Source: Macrophomina tecta (lineage: Eukaryota; Ascomycota; Dothideomycetes; Botryosphaeriales; Botryosphaeriaceae). Taken from it: a stretch of DNA of 64,000 bases. The notes under the pieces are model-generated. The model searched no databases and was not told the origin of the DNA. It saw only the letters and a list, made by a program, of their open reading frames with translations. Shown here piece after piece: positions 22,319-33,735 of this stretch. The stretch is from NCBI GenBank assembly GCA_024180945.1, contig JAKSGN010000007.1, forward strand, positions 1,798,001-1,862,000, read 5' to 3'. A program made the position numbers and the translations under genes. How positions within the stretch are numbered: the stretch's first letter is position 1; each line of letters begins with the position of its first letter.

Positions 22319-23614
22319 TCATTTCTTCTTCCTACTCTCCGCCTTCTTCTCCTCCACCTTCTCATTCTCCGCCGTGTAGGGATGCTTGATCGTCAAGCAC
22401 CAGATGTCCAAATAATCGCAGATGGTCCAAATCACATCGACGACGAAGCTGCCGTACACGCCGACCGCCAATCCGAGGCACAAGAACACGAACGCAACCT
22501 GGTAAACGCCGTCGCCCAGGGCGCTCGGCCAGCCGACATTCCGGAGCGCACTCAGATCAATGCCATCGACATGGGCGTGCGCCAAGTTCTCGCGGAGCCA
22601 AGGGCCGAGGGAATCGATGACAGCAAACAGCAGCGGGAAGACGAGGATATTGGTGCGTGGGAAAGCCGACTTGCACAGATGCGCGGTGATCATGCGGCCT
22701 ACAGAGAAGGCGTTGATGAGGCCGACGTAGAATACGAAGGGGACGAGGTGCTGGTGGAGGATGACGGGCTGGAGGTAGAGGTAGATGGGGATGAGGGTCC
22801 AGGCGGTGAAGAACGGCAGCAGCCCGAGCAGCGCACCGCGGCTGCGCTGGCCACGGGCGCGGCGCGCCTCGATAACGTTCTGGGCGCTGACGACGGTGTT
22901 GAAGACGAGGATGACGCCGCCGTAAACCATGTACCACTCGTTCCACGCGAGGTTGTAGAGCGAGTCGGGAAGCCACGCGGGCTGGGGCACATGCAACGAT
23001 GCGAGCATTGATTGCCCCCAGAAGCTGCCGCCGCCGAGGTAGCCGGTGAGTGCAAAGATGATGCATAGGGTGAGGATACCTTCGACCGGGCCTGAGACGA
23101 GGCCGAGGGTGAGTGTGTGCGTATGGTACTCGTCCCACGTTTGCACGTAGAAGGTGAGCAGACTGGCGAAGAGCGTCATGACCGTCTTCCAGCCCTGGCC
23201 GAGGTTCATAGCGGCCGAGAAGATGAGCACTTCGAGGGAGGTGTTGACGGCGTCGACGCCGTGGTCGAATAGCTCGCCGAGGGGTCCGCTCTGGCGTGTT
23301 CGCCGGGCCTGACTGCCGTCAACGGCATCGAAGGTCTGGTAGAGGAAGAGGCCGATGGACCAGCTGTAGTAGACCCACGGCGGGCAGTCGACGTCCAAGG
23401 TGGGTGTGTACCAGAGCAGGGTGAGGAAGTTGGCCACGACGAAACCGAAGCCGGTCAATGTGATCAGGTTGGGTGCCATCCACATGGGGAAGCACTTGAT
23501 GACAACATTGGTGTAGAAAGGCTTCAAGATGTACCGCGAGACCAGACTATGGTCAACGCCAGAGTACTTGTACTCCTTCAGCCTCGGTAGCTTATCCTGC
23601 CGTATGTACACCAT
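22319..23614 (-). CDS. EPT1: Ethanolamine-/choline-phosphotransferase (EPT1/CPT1 family)
   Basis: This single-exon gene of 431 residues catalyses the last step of the Kennedy pathway: transfer of phosphoethanolamine or phosphocholine from the CDP-alcohol to diacylglycerol in the ER or Golgi membrane. The CDP-alcohol phosphotransferase signature begins at Asp99-Gly100 (FDAVDGSQARRTRQSG), followed by GELFDHGVDA. Together they satisfy D-G-x2-A-R-x8-G-x3-D-x3-D, whose aspartates bind the metal ions. About ten hydrophobic helices follow, and the tail is Lys/Glu-rich (EEKKAESRKKK). I start at 23614 because the family usually begins MVYxRQ-LPRLKEYKYSG. An upstream in-frame ATG at 23683 would add 23 unlike residues. 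Substrate preference (CDP-ethanolamine versus CDP-choline) is not decidable here. Confidence 0.92.
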   Translation of the reverse strand: MVYIRQDKLPRLKEYKYSGVDHSLVSRYILKPFYTNVVIKCFPMWMAPNLITLTGFGFVVANFLTLLWYTPTLDVDCPPWVYYSWSIGLFLYQTFDAVDGSQARRTRQSGPLGELFDHGVDAVNTSLEVLIFSAAMNLGQGWKTVMTLFASLLTFYVQTWDEYHTHTLTLGLVSGPVEGILTLCIIFALTGYLGGGSFWGQSMLASLHVPQPAWLPDSLYNLAWNEWYMVYGGVILVFNTVVSAQNVIEARRARGQRSRGALLGLLPFFTAWTLIPIYLYLQPVILHQHLVPFVFYVGLINAFSVGRMITAHLCKSAFPRTNILVFPLLFAVIDSLGPWLRENLAHAHVDGIDLSALRNVGWPSALGDGVYQVAFVFLCLGLAVGVYGSFVVDVIWTICDYLDIWCLTIKHPYTAENEKVEEKKAESRKKK

Positions 23615-24481
23615 CTTGACGCGTGGTCCCTCGAGGTTGTTTCCTAAGGTGCAATTACCCTCACCCGAGCTCTTGTTGTCCACTTCGCGCTCGCTCGCTT
23701 TCTGTTCTGTGGGATTGTGGGTCCAAAGGAAGACGAGAGTGGACGCGCTTTGTAAAGCGGGAATGGCCGTCTCTATGAGCGAGGGCTCGGCGCGCGTCGA
23801 GCTCGGTGGTTTTAGCGGTCGTAGCAGTCGTGAGAGTCGTGTCGGTCGTTGCGGCGATGAAAGAGTTCACACAAAGCGTGGAGCGTGGGTCAAAAAAGTT
23901 GTTTTGGATCGTGATTCCTGGCATTTCCACAGAACGCGATGGCGACCACTGCGTCACCGACAGCCCGCCGATCATGACTCGGACGTGCGCCATGTGCTCA
24001 CTGACCGGCGCTACCATAGGCCAACAGGCTTTCTTTCACATGGCGTCAAGCACCATCAGCAGGCCGCCTGTAATACCAGGAGCGAGAACGCAAACTGTCT
24101 GGCCTAAGCATGAAATATTCTTGGAAAAAAGTAAGCAGTGCATGCGCACTATGATGTCGCTTTGCAGCGACAAACTAAAACCACTCGCATTCGGTCGAGA
24201 CGGCTGCTGATTCAGGTATCCATGCTCCACGGTATTGGACCACACCGTACAGACTCGAGGTCATTTCGCGATCCAATGGCTTGATTCGCTGGTGCTCTCG
24301 ACACTTTATACTTGCTACTCCGTCTGATGAGGCGACCCGCATGCTCGTTGTCTTACATACATCTGTCACCAAAAGGCTGTGAAGTCCGATTGTCCTCCCT
24401 GTCTCGCCATAATGCGTTCCAGCAGCCTTTTCTCGAGAAATTTGTCTCGTGATCTCCTTGTCGCTAGTGAGTTCTGATGTC
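23615..24481. other. Intergenic: EPT1 promoter and NipSnap 3' region
   Basis: 870 bases separate two minus-strand genes. It holds the promoter and leader of the EPT1-type gene. The open frames on the plus strand (such as 23529-24107) begin inside the EPT1 gene on the opposite strand and carry no motif. Confidence 0.6.
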
Positions 24482-25698
24482 TCATGCGACAGGGCTCCAC
24501 GGCAGTGGGATCAGGACGCGACTCTTCATGGTCTGAATGAGCGGTACTGTCTTATGCACCGTCTCACCCCATCCCTCGACGCTCCAGCTCTGCTCACGAC
24601 GCTTCTTGCGTTCCTCCAGGTTGGCAAACTGCCATAGGTGGTGCACTGTGTTGAGGTCGCCGATCTGGACGAACCAAGCTCCCACGCCCTCCATGACCTC
24701 GCGCCGCGCCTTCAGTCCGCGCCTCCAGTGAGTCTCCCACTCCAACAAATTGCCTGGGTGTAGCGTGTACGAGCGTAGTTCGAATACTCCGCCGAGAGAG
24801 CGCGGCGGCGTCGTGGGCCAAAACGAGAACTCCTGCATCAACGATGTGCGCTTCGAGTGGATGAGTTTCTTAAGCTTGGAGTCGAACTCGGGGAAGCCGG
24901 GGTGGTGTTGGATGTTATGAAGCGAGGTGTGGTAACCCTTGTAGCCTTGGTACTCCCAGATGTGGACTGTTGGAGGCGCGCAATTAGCCTTCAACTACAT
25001 TAAGTGGTGTTGTGTTTGAGTGAAAGCGGCAGCGTTATAGACTGACCGAACGTGTCGCAATCTCCAACTTCAGTTCTCCAGCTGCCAACCAGGTGCACCT
25101 TGTTCTCCGGGAGAGATGCCATCTTCGGGTACCATTCGCCCACCAGCTTGACGTATTCGTCGACCTTGTCGGGCTTGACCTCGTGGAAAACGATCGAGTG
25201 GACGTACTTGCCGCGAGCCAGGACCTGCGAGAAGCTGCGCTCCATCTCGCGGTCGAGGTTGCGGCCCTCGGCGGTGCCGTAGATCAGCCTCGAAAGCTTG
25301 CCCTCGGACTTGCCGCCCTCCTGCGACTCCTCGCGGGCCTTCGCTTCTCCTGTTAGGTTGGACGCAAGTGAGCCAGTAGTTTTCTCAATGGAAGAAGAAG
25401 AGGACGTGAAAGAACCGGGTTGCTTGTTGGGTACAGACGCAGACACATCATCGCCGACAGGGGACCTACTCTCTTCGCGCTCCCGCTTCTTCGCCTGCTC
25501 CTTCAGCTGCTGCCGGAAAGCGGCTTGCTTCGCGTCGAAGCTGGCAGCGCCATCGGGCGGGACGTCGGCGAGCGCGGGAGTGCGCGTGGACGAGCTGAGG
25601 GTGGTGAGAGCGGTGAAAGAGCGGGACGAGGATGATGCTGCTGCCGCCGCGACGGCCGCCGGGCGAAGGCGGAGTGCGGGCGCGAGACGAGAAAGCAT
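24482..25698 (-). CDS. NipSnap-family mitochondrial protein
   Basis: Exons 25047-25698 and 24482-24966 (intron 24967-25046, GTCAGT donor, CAG acceptor, phase 1) give 378 residues. The N-terminus (MLSRLAPALRLRPAAV, then Ala/Ser/Arg-rich) looks like a mitochondrial presequence. A charged linker with Ser runs to about residue 150. The C-terminal half contains two ferredoxin-like dimeric alpha-beta barrel (NIPSNAP) units: the first with SIVFHEVKPDKVDEYVKL and VGSWRTEVGDCDTF, the second with FELRSYTLHPGNLLEWE and a conserved HHLWQFANLEERKKRRE block. NipSnap proteins associate with mitochondria; animal members can mark damaged mitochondria for autophagy, while fungal roles are poorly known. I chose the internal ATG at 25698 because upstream in-frame residues to 25830 do not look like a presequence. 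Confidence 0.88.
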
Positions 25699-27046
25699 CG
25701 TATGGGAGGTCGCTGCTGGGGTGTCGTGTGCAGGAATGGATGCGTGCCAGAGCAACGGAAGGGGAGGGCGGTGGTGGGTGGAAGCGACTGCCTCGATGAC
25801 GTTGGGCGGTGGAGCTGCAAGTGAGCTCAAGACCGCGTCGCCGGCAGCGGAGGGTGAAGCAGTGTGAGGTGATGCAGGTGAGGAGAGGGGTGTACGGGCG
25901 CCAAGGGGGTGGGCGTGAATGCTTCAGTCGATAAGTGCCTGCGTCTTGTACCGTCCCAGCCTGAGGGTGCGGAGAGTTACTTGTTAGGCCAGGGTGCGGT
26001 TAGAGGTCCCAGGCTGTGAGAGGCCGCCGCTTCCCCGCACAACGCTGGAGCTCCACCACCCGGCCGCCCTGGGCCAATCACCGCCCGTGCTATTAACCAG
26101 CATGCACCTGCCCGCGCGCTCATCCGATGCTGCCCGTCACCATTGCTGCCGGACGAGGCCGCGTGGAAAGACGGCTTCATTACCCGGCTGCTTTAGCAAC
26201 TGCTGCCCAACCATTGGTGCTGCATGCCAGCGTTTCTCCGCCCCCCGCCCCCGCGCCCGAGCACATCCCCCAGCTTCCCTGAATCGTGCTGTCGCCGCTT
26301 CGGTTCCAAACAGTCGCGGCCACTCGGCCACTCAACATAACAGGTGCAAGCATGCGCAAACTGAGGGAAGCTACTCTACTCTCTCGTCCGAGCGGATGTT
26401 TCCGCTCCGCAAGTCAAGCCTTTATCTGCTCATTTGAGACCCGCCAAGCTGTCTTCCAACACCATCGAAACCCTGATGTGGACCAGCTTGTTGCAGCTGC
26501 TCCCGTTAAGGTCCACAGTTGGAAGAGACCATCATCCGTGCAATCTCTTGACACCTCGTCGTATTCATGTTGTTTTTGAAATATCGCTCGCTTTTATCGC
26601 ACCGTCTTCGTGCCCACCACTACTTCATCAGCTGCCTCCAGAATTGCCTCCCCAAACTTGACGACCTGACGAGAAGCGCGAAGCAGCAAGCGCCGTACGG
26701 GTCTGTCTGTCGAGCATGCATTCGTCACCTACTTCCCTCTACCTCCCAATGACCAAGCTCCGAACGTCCTCGTCTCCATAGTCGATTCAAGCCCGCCCAG
26801 ATAAGCTATCTACAGCAAATCGAAAGCCTGAAACTTCCTACCCGTTCGCGCCCCGGAGCCTTCCATACTCCCTGGACCAAGCCAGCATCATGAGGTATCA
26901 GCCGAGCCCGTTCCTCGCCCAGCTCCAGCTACGCCCGTCAAATGTATGCCTTCAAACGCTCCCGAAATCATGAACTTTTTTTTTTGTAGTGGTGCTGAAT
27001 ACTTCATACCGCGAGAAAGAGTGTTGCAAGACGAAACCGAAAGGGT
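25699..27046. other. Intergenic, NipSnap upstream and Ubp3 downstream
   Basis: 1.35 kb between two minus-strand genes. It contains the NipSnap promoter and the Ubp3-type 3' UTR. I see no coding frame with a family signature. Confidence 0.6.
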
Positions 27047-29919
27047 CTATGACCTGACCCTTTCGTAGAAGAGAATGTAAGCCACCTTGTTGTCCTTGAC
27101 GCCCTTGTCAGCCATAGGCGTCCTCTTTCCGGTGGAAGATGCCGGCGTCGCGGTGCCGTTGACGACACCGGTCCACTTCTTCGAGCCCGTACCGGAGCCC
27201 GAACCGTTAACTTGACTCCAGCCCCCTTCGGTCTGCGAGTCGTCCTCATCATCAAAGCCTGCCTGTTCGAAAATGTTCTTGCTGGCGCTTCCACGGTCCG
27301 CCTTGTGTTGTTCCAGTGCCTTGGCAAGGATACGCGGGTCTTCCTCACTACCGCCTTCCGCGACATCCTCGCTACGAATTCGTCGGAGAATGGTATCATC
27401 CATCCGAATCCACTCTCGGCCATCCTGTCTGCGCACATCGACCGTGTAGTGGCCGCCGCTAGCCGTCTTTCCATGGTGGTAGATAACACCAGTCAAGCGG
27501 TATTTCGGCTCTCCTCCCTTCACAGACAAGCCAGGGCGCTTGTGTTGCGGAAAGACCTCCTTCGGAAGCTCGAGATCAAGCGGGTAGCCAACTTTCTTCC
27601 AAATCTTTTGCGTGCCGCCAGTGTTGTTGTATTGGAAGCGCTTTAAATGCAGGATCAAGACGGAAGGGAGGGTGTCGATAAACACCTGCTTCATAGCCAT
27701 AATGTTAGGTCCACGAGAAGATTTATAATCGACAGGCTCAGGTCGGGTGAGAGCCTTCATCGCATCCACGATGTTGTTAACATGAGGTGCACCAATGTCA
27801 AGTTGGAGCGGCTGAAAAGGCTCTTTAGTGATGGATGGTTTCTCTCCTGGGGCGCGAATCTCCGAACGAAACATTCCGCCAAAGATCTTGGTGATAGGAG
27901 TTTCCGATCCGACAGTTCCTGAGGACCTCGTAACGGATGGCTTTTGTTTTGGGCCGACCTCCAGCCAACCTTCAGCTTGATCGGGTTCGGTACCACTCGG
28001 AGAAGTCGGTTCAGTGGTTGTGGATGCGCTCGCAGGGGCGCTCTTCATAATATGGCCACATTCATCATGAAGACCAGCTAAGATGAAACCAAGGAATTCT
28101 TCGGCATCTTGTTGGTGTCCACGCTATTAATGTCAGCATAAGCATTGCAGTGAGTGATGTGTGACGAACCCTCATGTGCGAAAACCTTGGGAGGCGCTTG
28201 ATCACGTCGTAAACGAATTCTGGAATAAACGCATCGCCGTATTTCTCCAGCTCAGTATCCTTGAGTCGTAGCCTAAGCTGTTCTTCGGAATCTGCGGAAT
28301 CGATTATGGGAAATTCGCGCATGAACATTATCCTGTACCGTTTGTTAGATGAAGCTGCTTGTAGCACGACAAGAGACTTACATCGCATCAAGCAAAGGAG
28401 TTTCGCTTTTGAAACTGTACGCCGCCCGCTTGCCCACCTGATCCAGGAAATTGTAAAATGGTATACAGAAAACAAGAGTTTGAAGGATCTTGACAGCTCG
28501 TCAGTATGCATTCGCTTTTTTTTTTTTTTTTTTTTAATCATCGTATTAGCTGATTTTGGGTAGGAGCCGACTCACAGAGTTCATATAGCACATGTTACCG
28601 GTATTTACAAGACCTCGCGGCTCAATGAAGGCGATCTTGCTGTTAGCATTAACGTTATAGGTCCGTAGAACATCAACCATAGAATCGTTCTTGGCTGTTG
28701 CGAAACCATTGAGAGCAGAGGCGCCGTTGGATCCTGAAATAGATGAAACGGAATGGCCAGCGGCAGCATTCTTGTTTCTCACAAGATCGGCCCATGACTT
28801 CGGAGCTGTTTTGGGGGGTGATGTGGCAGTCGTGGTCTTCTCTGATTCAGGTGAGGCAACATTCTGTTGCTCTCCAACCTCATCGGACTCCTTCAAGACA
28901 TCGCCGGCAGTGCCCGGCTTTTCAGCGGTCGAAGTACCGGCACTACCTTTGCGCTGCGAAGTAGATACAGCTGGCTTGATCGGGACAAGCGGCACAGCAG
29001 GGATAGTAGCCTTTCGGACGTGTCCAGATGTCGCCTGCGCCTGAGGTGTAGATGGAGGCAATGCTGAAGAAGGTGTGGTAGGGTGAGTGGAATCAGCCTC
29101 TGATTGCGCCTGCGAAGTCGCGGGAGTCTCCTGCTCGGATGGAGCAATTGGTTCTTGAGCCTCAGTAGTGTCTTCTACCGGCGCAGTCTCTTCGGCCTGA
29201 TCCCTCACTGGAAGGTGTAGACCGGGCTCGCTCGCCGCAGGCTGCTCGCGCCTCCGTCGCCTCTGTCTACGTGCCTTTGGCGGGAAAGGCTCCTCGGGTT
29301 TGGACAACCAAGGCAACTGAATTCCGTTCAGCTTCAAGTGTGGATAGAGTCTGATAAATGGAGAACTTACATTAGGGTAGAAGGGCATCTTTAATCCAGG
29401 AGACGGTGGCGCATGTTGTGACGAAAAGGACGGCCTAGAGGAAGTGGAAAGCGGAGGCGGGGTCGCTGTGCTCTGCGCAATTGTCGGTGTTGAGGGCGAT
29501 ACCAAAGGCTGCGGGTGAACCGAGGGCGTTGATGGCGCAGGCTGCGGTGTTGACGAATGCGCTACGAGGGGAGCCGGGGGCGTGTGGGTATGAGCGACCG
29601 GCGGCGTGCGGACGGCGTGGCGGTGAACAGGGGCCACAGACTGAATGTGAGGATGCGAGGAAACGACGACGGGCGAGTGTTGCTGAGGCGGCGGCGCTTG
29701 AGGAAAGGGACGCGGCGGCAGAGGGTGCTGATACTGAGGGTGGTGGTATTGCGGCGGATAGAACTGCTGCGGATAGTAGGGGTGGGCGCCGTGGTGCTGT
29801 GCCGGGTGGTAGTAGTTGCCGTAGACGTTCATCGGCACTGGTGAATGGGTCTGGGGCGGCAGGTAGTAGTGGTCACCAGGCCGCCGAATGGCAGGTGGGA
29901 TGTGAGGTCCTGGCATCAT
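27047..29919 (-). CDS. Ubiquitin C-terminal hydrolase, Ubp3/USP10 type
   Basis: Five exons (29371-29919, 28576-29316, 28382-28488, 28170-28332, 27047-28123) encode 878 residues. Residues 1-400 are Pro/Gln/His/Ser-rich and disordered. The USP domain starts near residue 410: Cys box GLVNTGNMCYMNSILQTL with catalytic Cys426, QQDAEEFLGFIL near 524, LHLKRFQYN near 679, and His box ASGGHYTVDVR with catalytic His745 and Asp762/763 (WIRMDD). The chain ends VAYILFYERVRS, as USP domains do. Ubp3/USP10, with Bre5/G3BP, removes ubiquitin from 40S ribosomal proteins and from COPII subunits. Intron oddities: 29317-29370 is 54 nt, in frame and stop-free; 28489-28575 contains a run of about 20 A and needs an AAG acceptor. 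It is head to head with the RNF10-like E3. Confidence 0.9.
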
Positions 29920-30960
29920 GAGTGCGGCGGGGACTGGTGCCTCACAGTCAGCGCTGGCCGGTCAAGGACCTAGCGACCGACTTGTGAGGCGACGGAAGGA
30001 CGACGGTGAGGCGTCCAGCACGAGCCGGCAGCGGGATGGAAGAGCGCCGGCGAGGGTGGCGACGAGTTGGCGGGCTGGCGGTTGGGGTGAGGTCCGGTGT
30101 TGATGGAGGAGCAAGGTCGGAGTCGCGGAGGATGATCGGCTCAGGTCGACAGCAATTTGTTGCAAGGTCTTGGAGATCGCCGCTGACTGGACTGCAGCGG
30201 GGACGCGACGGGCAATGGAGCTGCCCCCCGGATGGTCGTGATGCAGGCGGCCTTTCAGCGCAGCCTGTGGTCGCGAGCTCGACGTTCTCGCGCGCCGGCT
30301 CCGGCGTTTGCGGCCTCTTTCAAGGTTTAGGAGCTTGCGGCTGAAGGGCTGCTCGCCAAGGGCGGAGCGGAACGGAGGGGGCGGGCGTGCGGGCAGGCCC
30401 TGTGCAGCCTGCTGTTTCCGAGAGATCTTTCCTATGACGCGCGAACGCTGCAACTCACGCGATGCTTGCGCTTTGCGTTCCAGAGTGAAGCAACAGCTTG
30501 CGAATGGACTGATGAGGGCCCCATTTGGCCTAAGGCATCTCCCCCTGCCCCGCAGTATTCGCGCCTCCTTCGCGTGCACCACCGTTGCCTGGCAACATAC
30601 GGTACCCGAGCGGCGTGAGTAAATAATATTTCGGCTGAGTAATTGACTGTGCTTGCTCCAGCGTGAGGTTTCTTCGACGCCGACGCGCGGGGGCGACACA
30701 GATTCGCCGCTGCTCCGGTCATGTGATTTGCAGGCATCACCTACCTATCCAAGTCGCCCCTCGTCGCGCCCGCTTGTATGACTCTCTTCTGTAAGTCCAC
30801 CTTCGGGGGACCAGCACTCAACCCCACCCAATCTCATTGCAATCAGCCGTCGGGTATCCTCTTCGTATATCTCCGCGTCTCCGGCCCGCTGCTACCCCCA
30901 CAAAGACCACCGGCGGGCTCTTCTGTCACATCCGCGCATTCGTCATAGCTTCGCTGCGCC
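29920..30960. promoter_or_regulatory. Divergent promoter, Ubp3/USP10 and RNF10/Mag2
   Basis: 1.04 kb lies between the two start codons and must serve both genes. Overlapping short frames on each strand show no family signature. The clearest candidate site is the X-box-like palindrome at 30584-30596. Confidence 0.7.
30584..30596. promoter_or_regulatory. Perfect X-box-like palindrome (possible RFX site)
   Basis: GTTGCC-T-GGCAAC is an exact inverted repeat with one central base, matching the RFX-family X-box consensus (GTnRCC, 0-3 bases, RGnAAC). Fungal RFX factors (Crt1/Rfx1) bind such sites in DNA-damage and cell-cycle genes. It sits 377 bp before the RNF10-like ATG and 665 bp from the Ubp3 ATG. 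Occupancy is inferred from motif only. Confidence 0.45.
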
Positions 30961-33248
30961 ATGTCCGCGAACCCGCCGGGAGCGATAGCCGCGTCCAAGT
31001 CAACCAACACCGCGGCCCAGCTCTCACCTCAGGCCCAGAACGGCCCGTCAGCTGCTGGCGACAGCCACGGTCAGCGTCGCACTGGAGGTTCCGGTAGTTT
31101 CGGAGCGGGGGCAGCATCGCGATCTTACCCCTCGCCACGGAACAACCAGGCTTCGAAGAAGAAGCACAAAGGCGCAAAGCGCCCAGGTCTGGCAGACGAG
31201 GATGCCATTGCGGAATCCGTAAGTTATTTGTCGCTCTGCAATGTCGAGACCGCCGCGTTGACTCGAAAATGCGCCACAGGTCGCCATGCGTTCCACCAGC
31301 AGCCGCAAGGGCCAGACTTCCATCACCCATTTGATGAACTTCAGTCTCCCTCCGCGCCCTCAGAGCCACTATCACAGTCACGGGCGTTCCTACCGGAGAA
31401 ATCCACATTGGGGCCCAGGTTCAGGTTATCATGCTGCAGATAAGGCGAGGTAGGACGGAGACAAGACCTCTTCCAACTCGCAACCGCTAACAAATGTTCA
31501 GATATGTTCACGCAAACTATCGCTTCATTGTCGATCCTCGTGCGGACTACCATAAGCAAAGCCTGGATGCAGACATCCATCTGGACTGGAACAATGTCCT
31601 GCAGGTGTTGGCCTCGGCCCAATCGCAGTCTGCCTCTTGTCCTATTTGTCTGGAGACGCCTGTGGCCCCTCGTATGGCAAGGTGCGGCCATATCTTCTGC
31701 CTGCCATGCCTGATTCGATTCATGCATGCCGAAGCCGAAACCAATATTCCGGAGAAGAAGGCGAGGTCAAAGAAGTGTCCCATCTGTGAGGATAACATCT
31801 ACATGTCCGACACCAGGCCGGTGCGCTTTTACATGGGGCAAGAGGGCGAGCCTCCTCGGGAGGGTGCCGACGTGGTTTTACGCCTAGTCATGCGGCCCTC
31901 CGGCAGCATGTTAGCACTGCCCAGAGATGGTGCGGACGCTTTGCCTACAGGTGAAGAGATTCCCTGGTACATCGCCGCTGAGGTAATGGACTACGCAAGG
32001 ATCATGAAGGGTAGTGAAGATTACATGCTGGAACAGCTTGATGGCGATATTCAGGAGATTGAGCGCCAGGCCAAGGAAGACGAGGTCATGTTTGGCGAGG
32101 ATAACCTTCAGTGGACCAGAAAAGCAGTGAAGATGATCAACGAATATAAAGAGAAGGTCAAGGGAATTGGAAATCCTCCTGCAACTGCGACGAAACCTGC
32201 TGAGAGCAAATTGAAGAGATCCATCCCATCATCGAGTCTCGAAGCGCAGCCCATCGGCCAGCAGGACCAGGCATCCACGGAGACGCTCTTACAGGCGGAG
32301 GAGTCACGCGCTACCCAGCATCCTCCCAGCACTTCCAACGGTCAAAGGCTTTCCGGTACAAGCAATCTCTCGAAATCATTGGCAGAGTTTCGAAATCACC
32401 AGCAGCATGATAACCAGACCCCATCAGAGTACTACTTCTACCAGGCTTTGCTACATTACTATCTTTCACCTTTAGACATTCGCATTTTGAAAGCAGCGTT
32501 TGGCAACTTTGCCTCATTTCCTTCGACAATCTTGCCGAGAGTAGAGAGAGTGTCGACTGGTCACGTCGTAGATGATGAGTTACGAAAGCGCACGAAGTAC
32601 CTGGGACATTTGCCGTATGGATGTGAGGTTGGGTTCCTAGAGTGTGATTGGACAGACACGGTGGCTCCGGAGGTCCTGGACAAGTTCAAGGCTGAGATTG
32701 AGCGAAGAAGGAAGCGCAATCAGGACAAAGAGATGAAGGAGGAAAAGGCGCGACAGAGAGCTGAGAAAGAGGAAGACCAGAAGGCATATGCGCAGGCTCG
32801 ACGGAAGAGAAACAGCATCTCGAACACGCGTTTCTCCGCCGATGACTTCCAGCCACTGGTATCGACAGAGGTTTCAGGTTCTGTGGAAGTGGACGAGTCT
32901 TCGTCGTCACCTCCCTATCCACAACGTCAAGGATCTGCCTTTGCATCTTTGGCGTCTCCGTCCACCAGCCCGAGCGCGCCTCGGACAGTGTGGGGTACTG
33001 CAGCCATTCCTTCATCGAGTCCGCCACTGCACGCATCCGTTCATGACCATGATGTGGCTGCAGACGACGGATGGCTTCAAGGCTGGGAGAGAGACCTATT
33101 GCAACAAGACGATGAGATGCTCGCACAGGTGCAGGCCATGTCCTTGGGAACAGGTGAGAGCTCAGCATCAGGAGCAGCTAGCAGCGGAGGGAAGAAGAAG
33201 AAGAAGAAGATCACACTGATGAGCACCAATGTGCGGAGAGGAGCGTGA
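30961..33248 (+). CDS. RING E3 ubiquitin ligase, RNF10/Mag2 homologue
   Basis: Exons 30961-31218, 31280-31449 and 31502-33248 give 724 residues; introns are 61 and 52 nt. After a disordered N-terminus comes the block ITHLMNFSLPPR, equivalent to the LNHLLNF block of RNF10. Next are RYVHANYRFIVDP and the C3HC4 RING: Cys189, Cys192, Cys204, His206, Cys209, Cys212, Cys235, Cys238 (CPICLETPV, ARCGHIFC, KKCPICED). Further on, SPLDIRILKAAFG and LRKRTKYLGHLPYGCEVGFLE match the RNF10 C-terminal region, followed by a charged helix and a Lys-rich tail. RNF10 monoubiquitinates 40S proteins uS3/uS5, and yeast Mag2 acts on uS3 in decay of non-functional 18S rRNA. It is divergent from a Ubp3/USP10 homologue, the family that removes ubiquitin from the same ribosomal substrates. 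Confidence 0.88.
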
Positions 33249-33735
33249 TCATCTTGGTGTAGATCCGTAATCAGGCGTGTGATTGGCCGAGGCGGACCGG
33301 GTACCTTGCAGGGAGGCTTCGCGAAGGAAGGCCAGCATCTTTATGTTTAAATGCAAACAAGGCTTTTCCACACACAGCGTAACGTGTCACCCCATATTGA
33401 CCAGTGGATGATGGCGCCTGATGCAATTCATCGAAGGTGATGGACGGACAGCGACTGCGCGCAATGGTGATGTAATTGGTCGCATTAGCTCGAGCACGGC
33501 GGCGGCCCTGCACAAAATTGACGCTTGAGCGGTGTCAACAGGGCCGAGGGGGGAGGCACGGTTTGCAACAACAAACCTTCCGCGAAGCCACTGAGTCGTG
33601 CCGAGCACAGAGGCCGCCAGTCTCGCATATCCACCTGCGCAGAGCCGGGAATTTGTGCCTCCCCAGTCCGTCCTCTGCACCTCTGTGCCGTTGTCGCTGC
33701 CGCCGAAACGACCGCTCCCCAGGCCTCCTGAAGCC
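33249..33735. other. Intergenic, ERG4 promoter
   Basis: 490 bases between two plus-strand genes. They contain an inverted CCAAT (ATTGG) near 33475 and otherwise no site I can name. It must hold the 3' end of the RNF10-like gene and the promoter of ERG4. Confidence 0.55.

Noticed and set aside
22256..23011. 251-codon plus-strand ORF
   Set aside because: It lies antisense to the EPT1 gene; the reading frame is a shadow of a conserved coding sequence.
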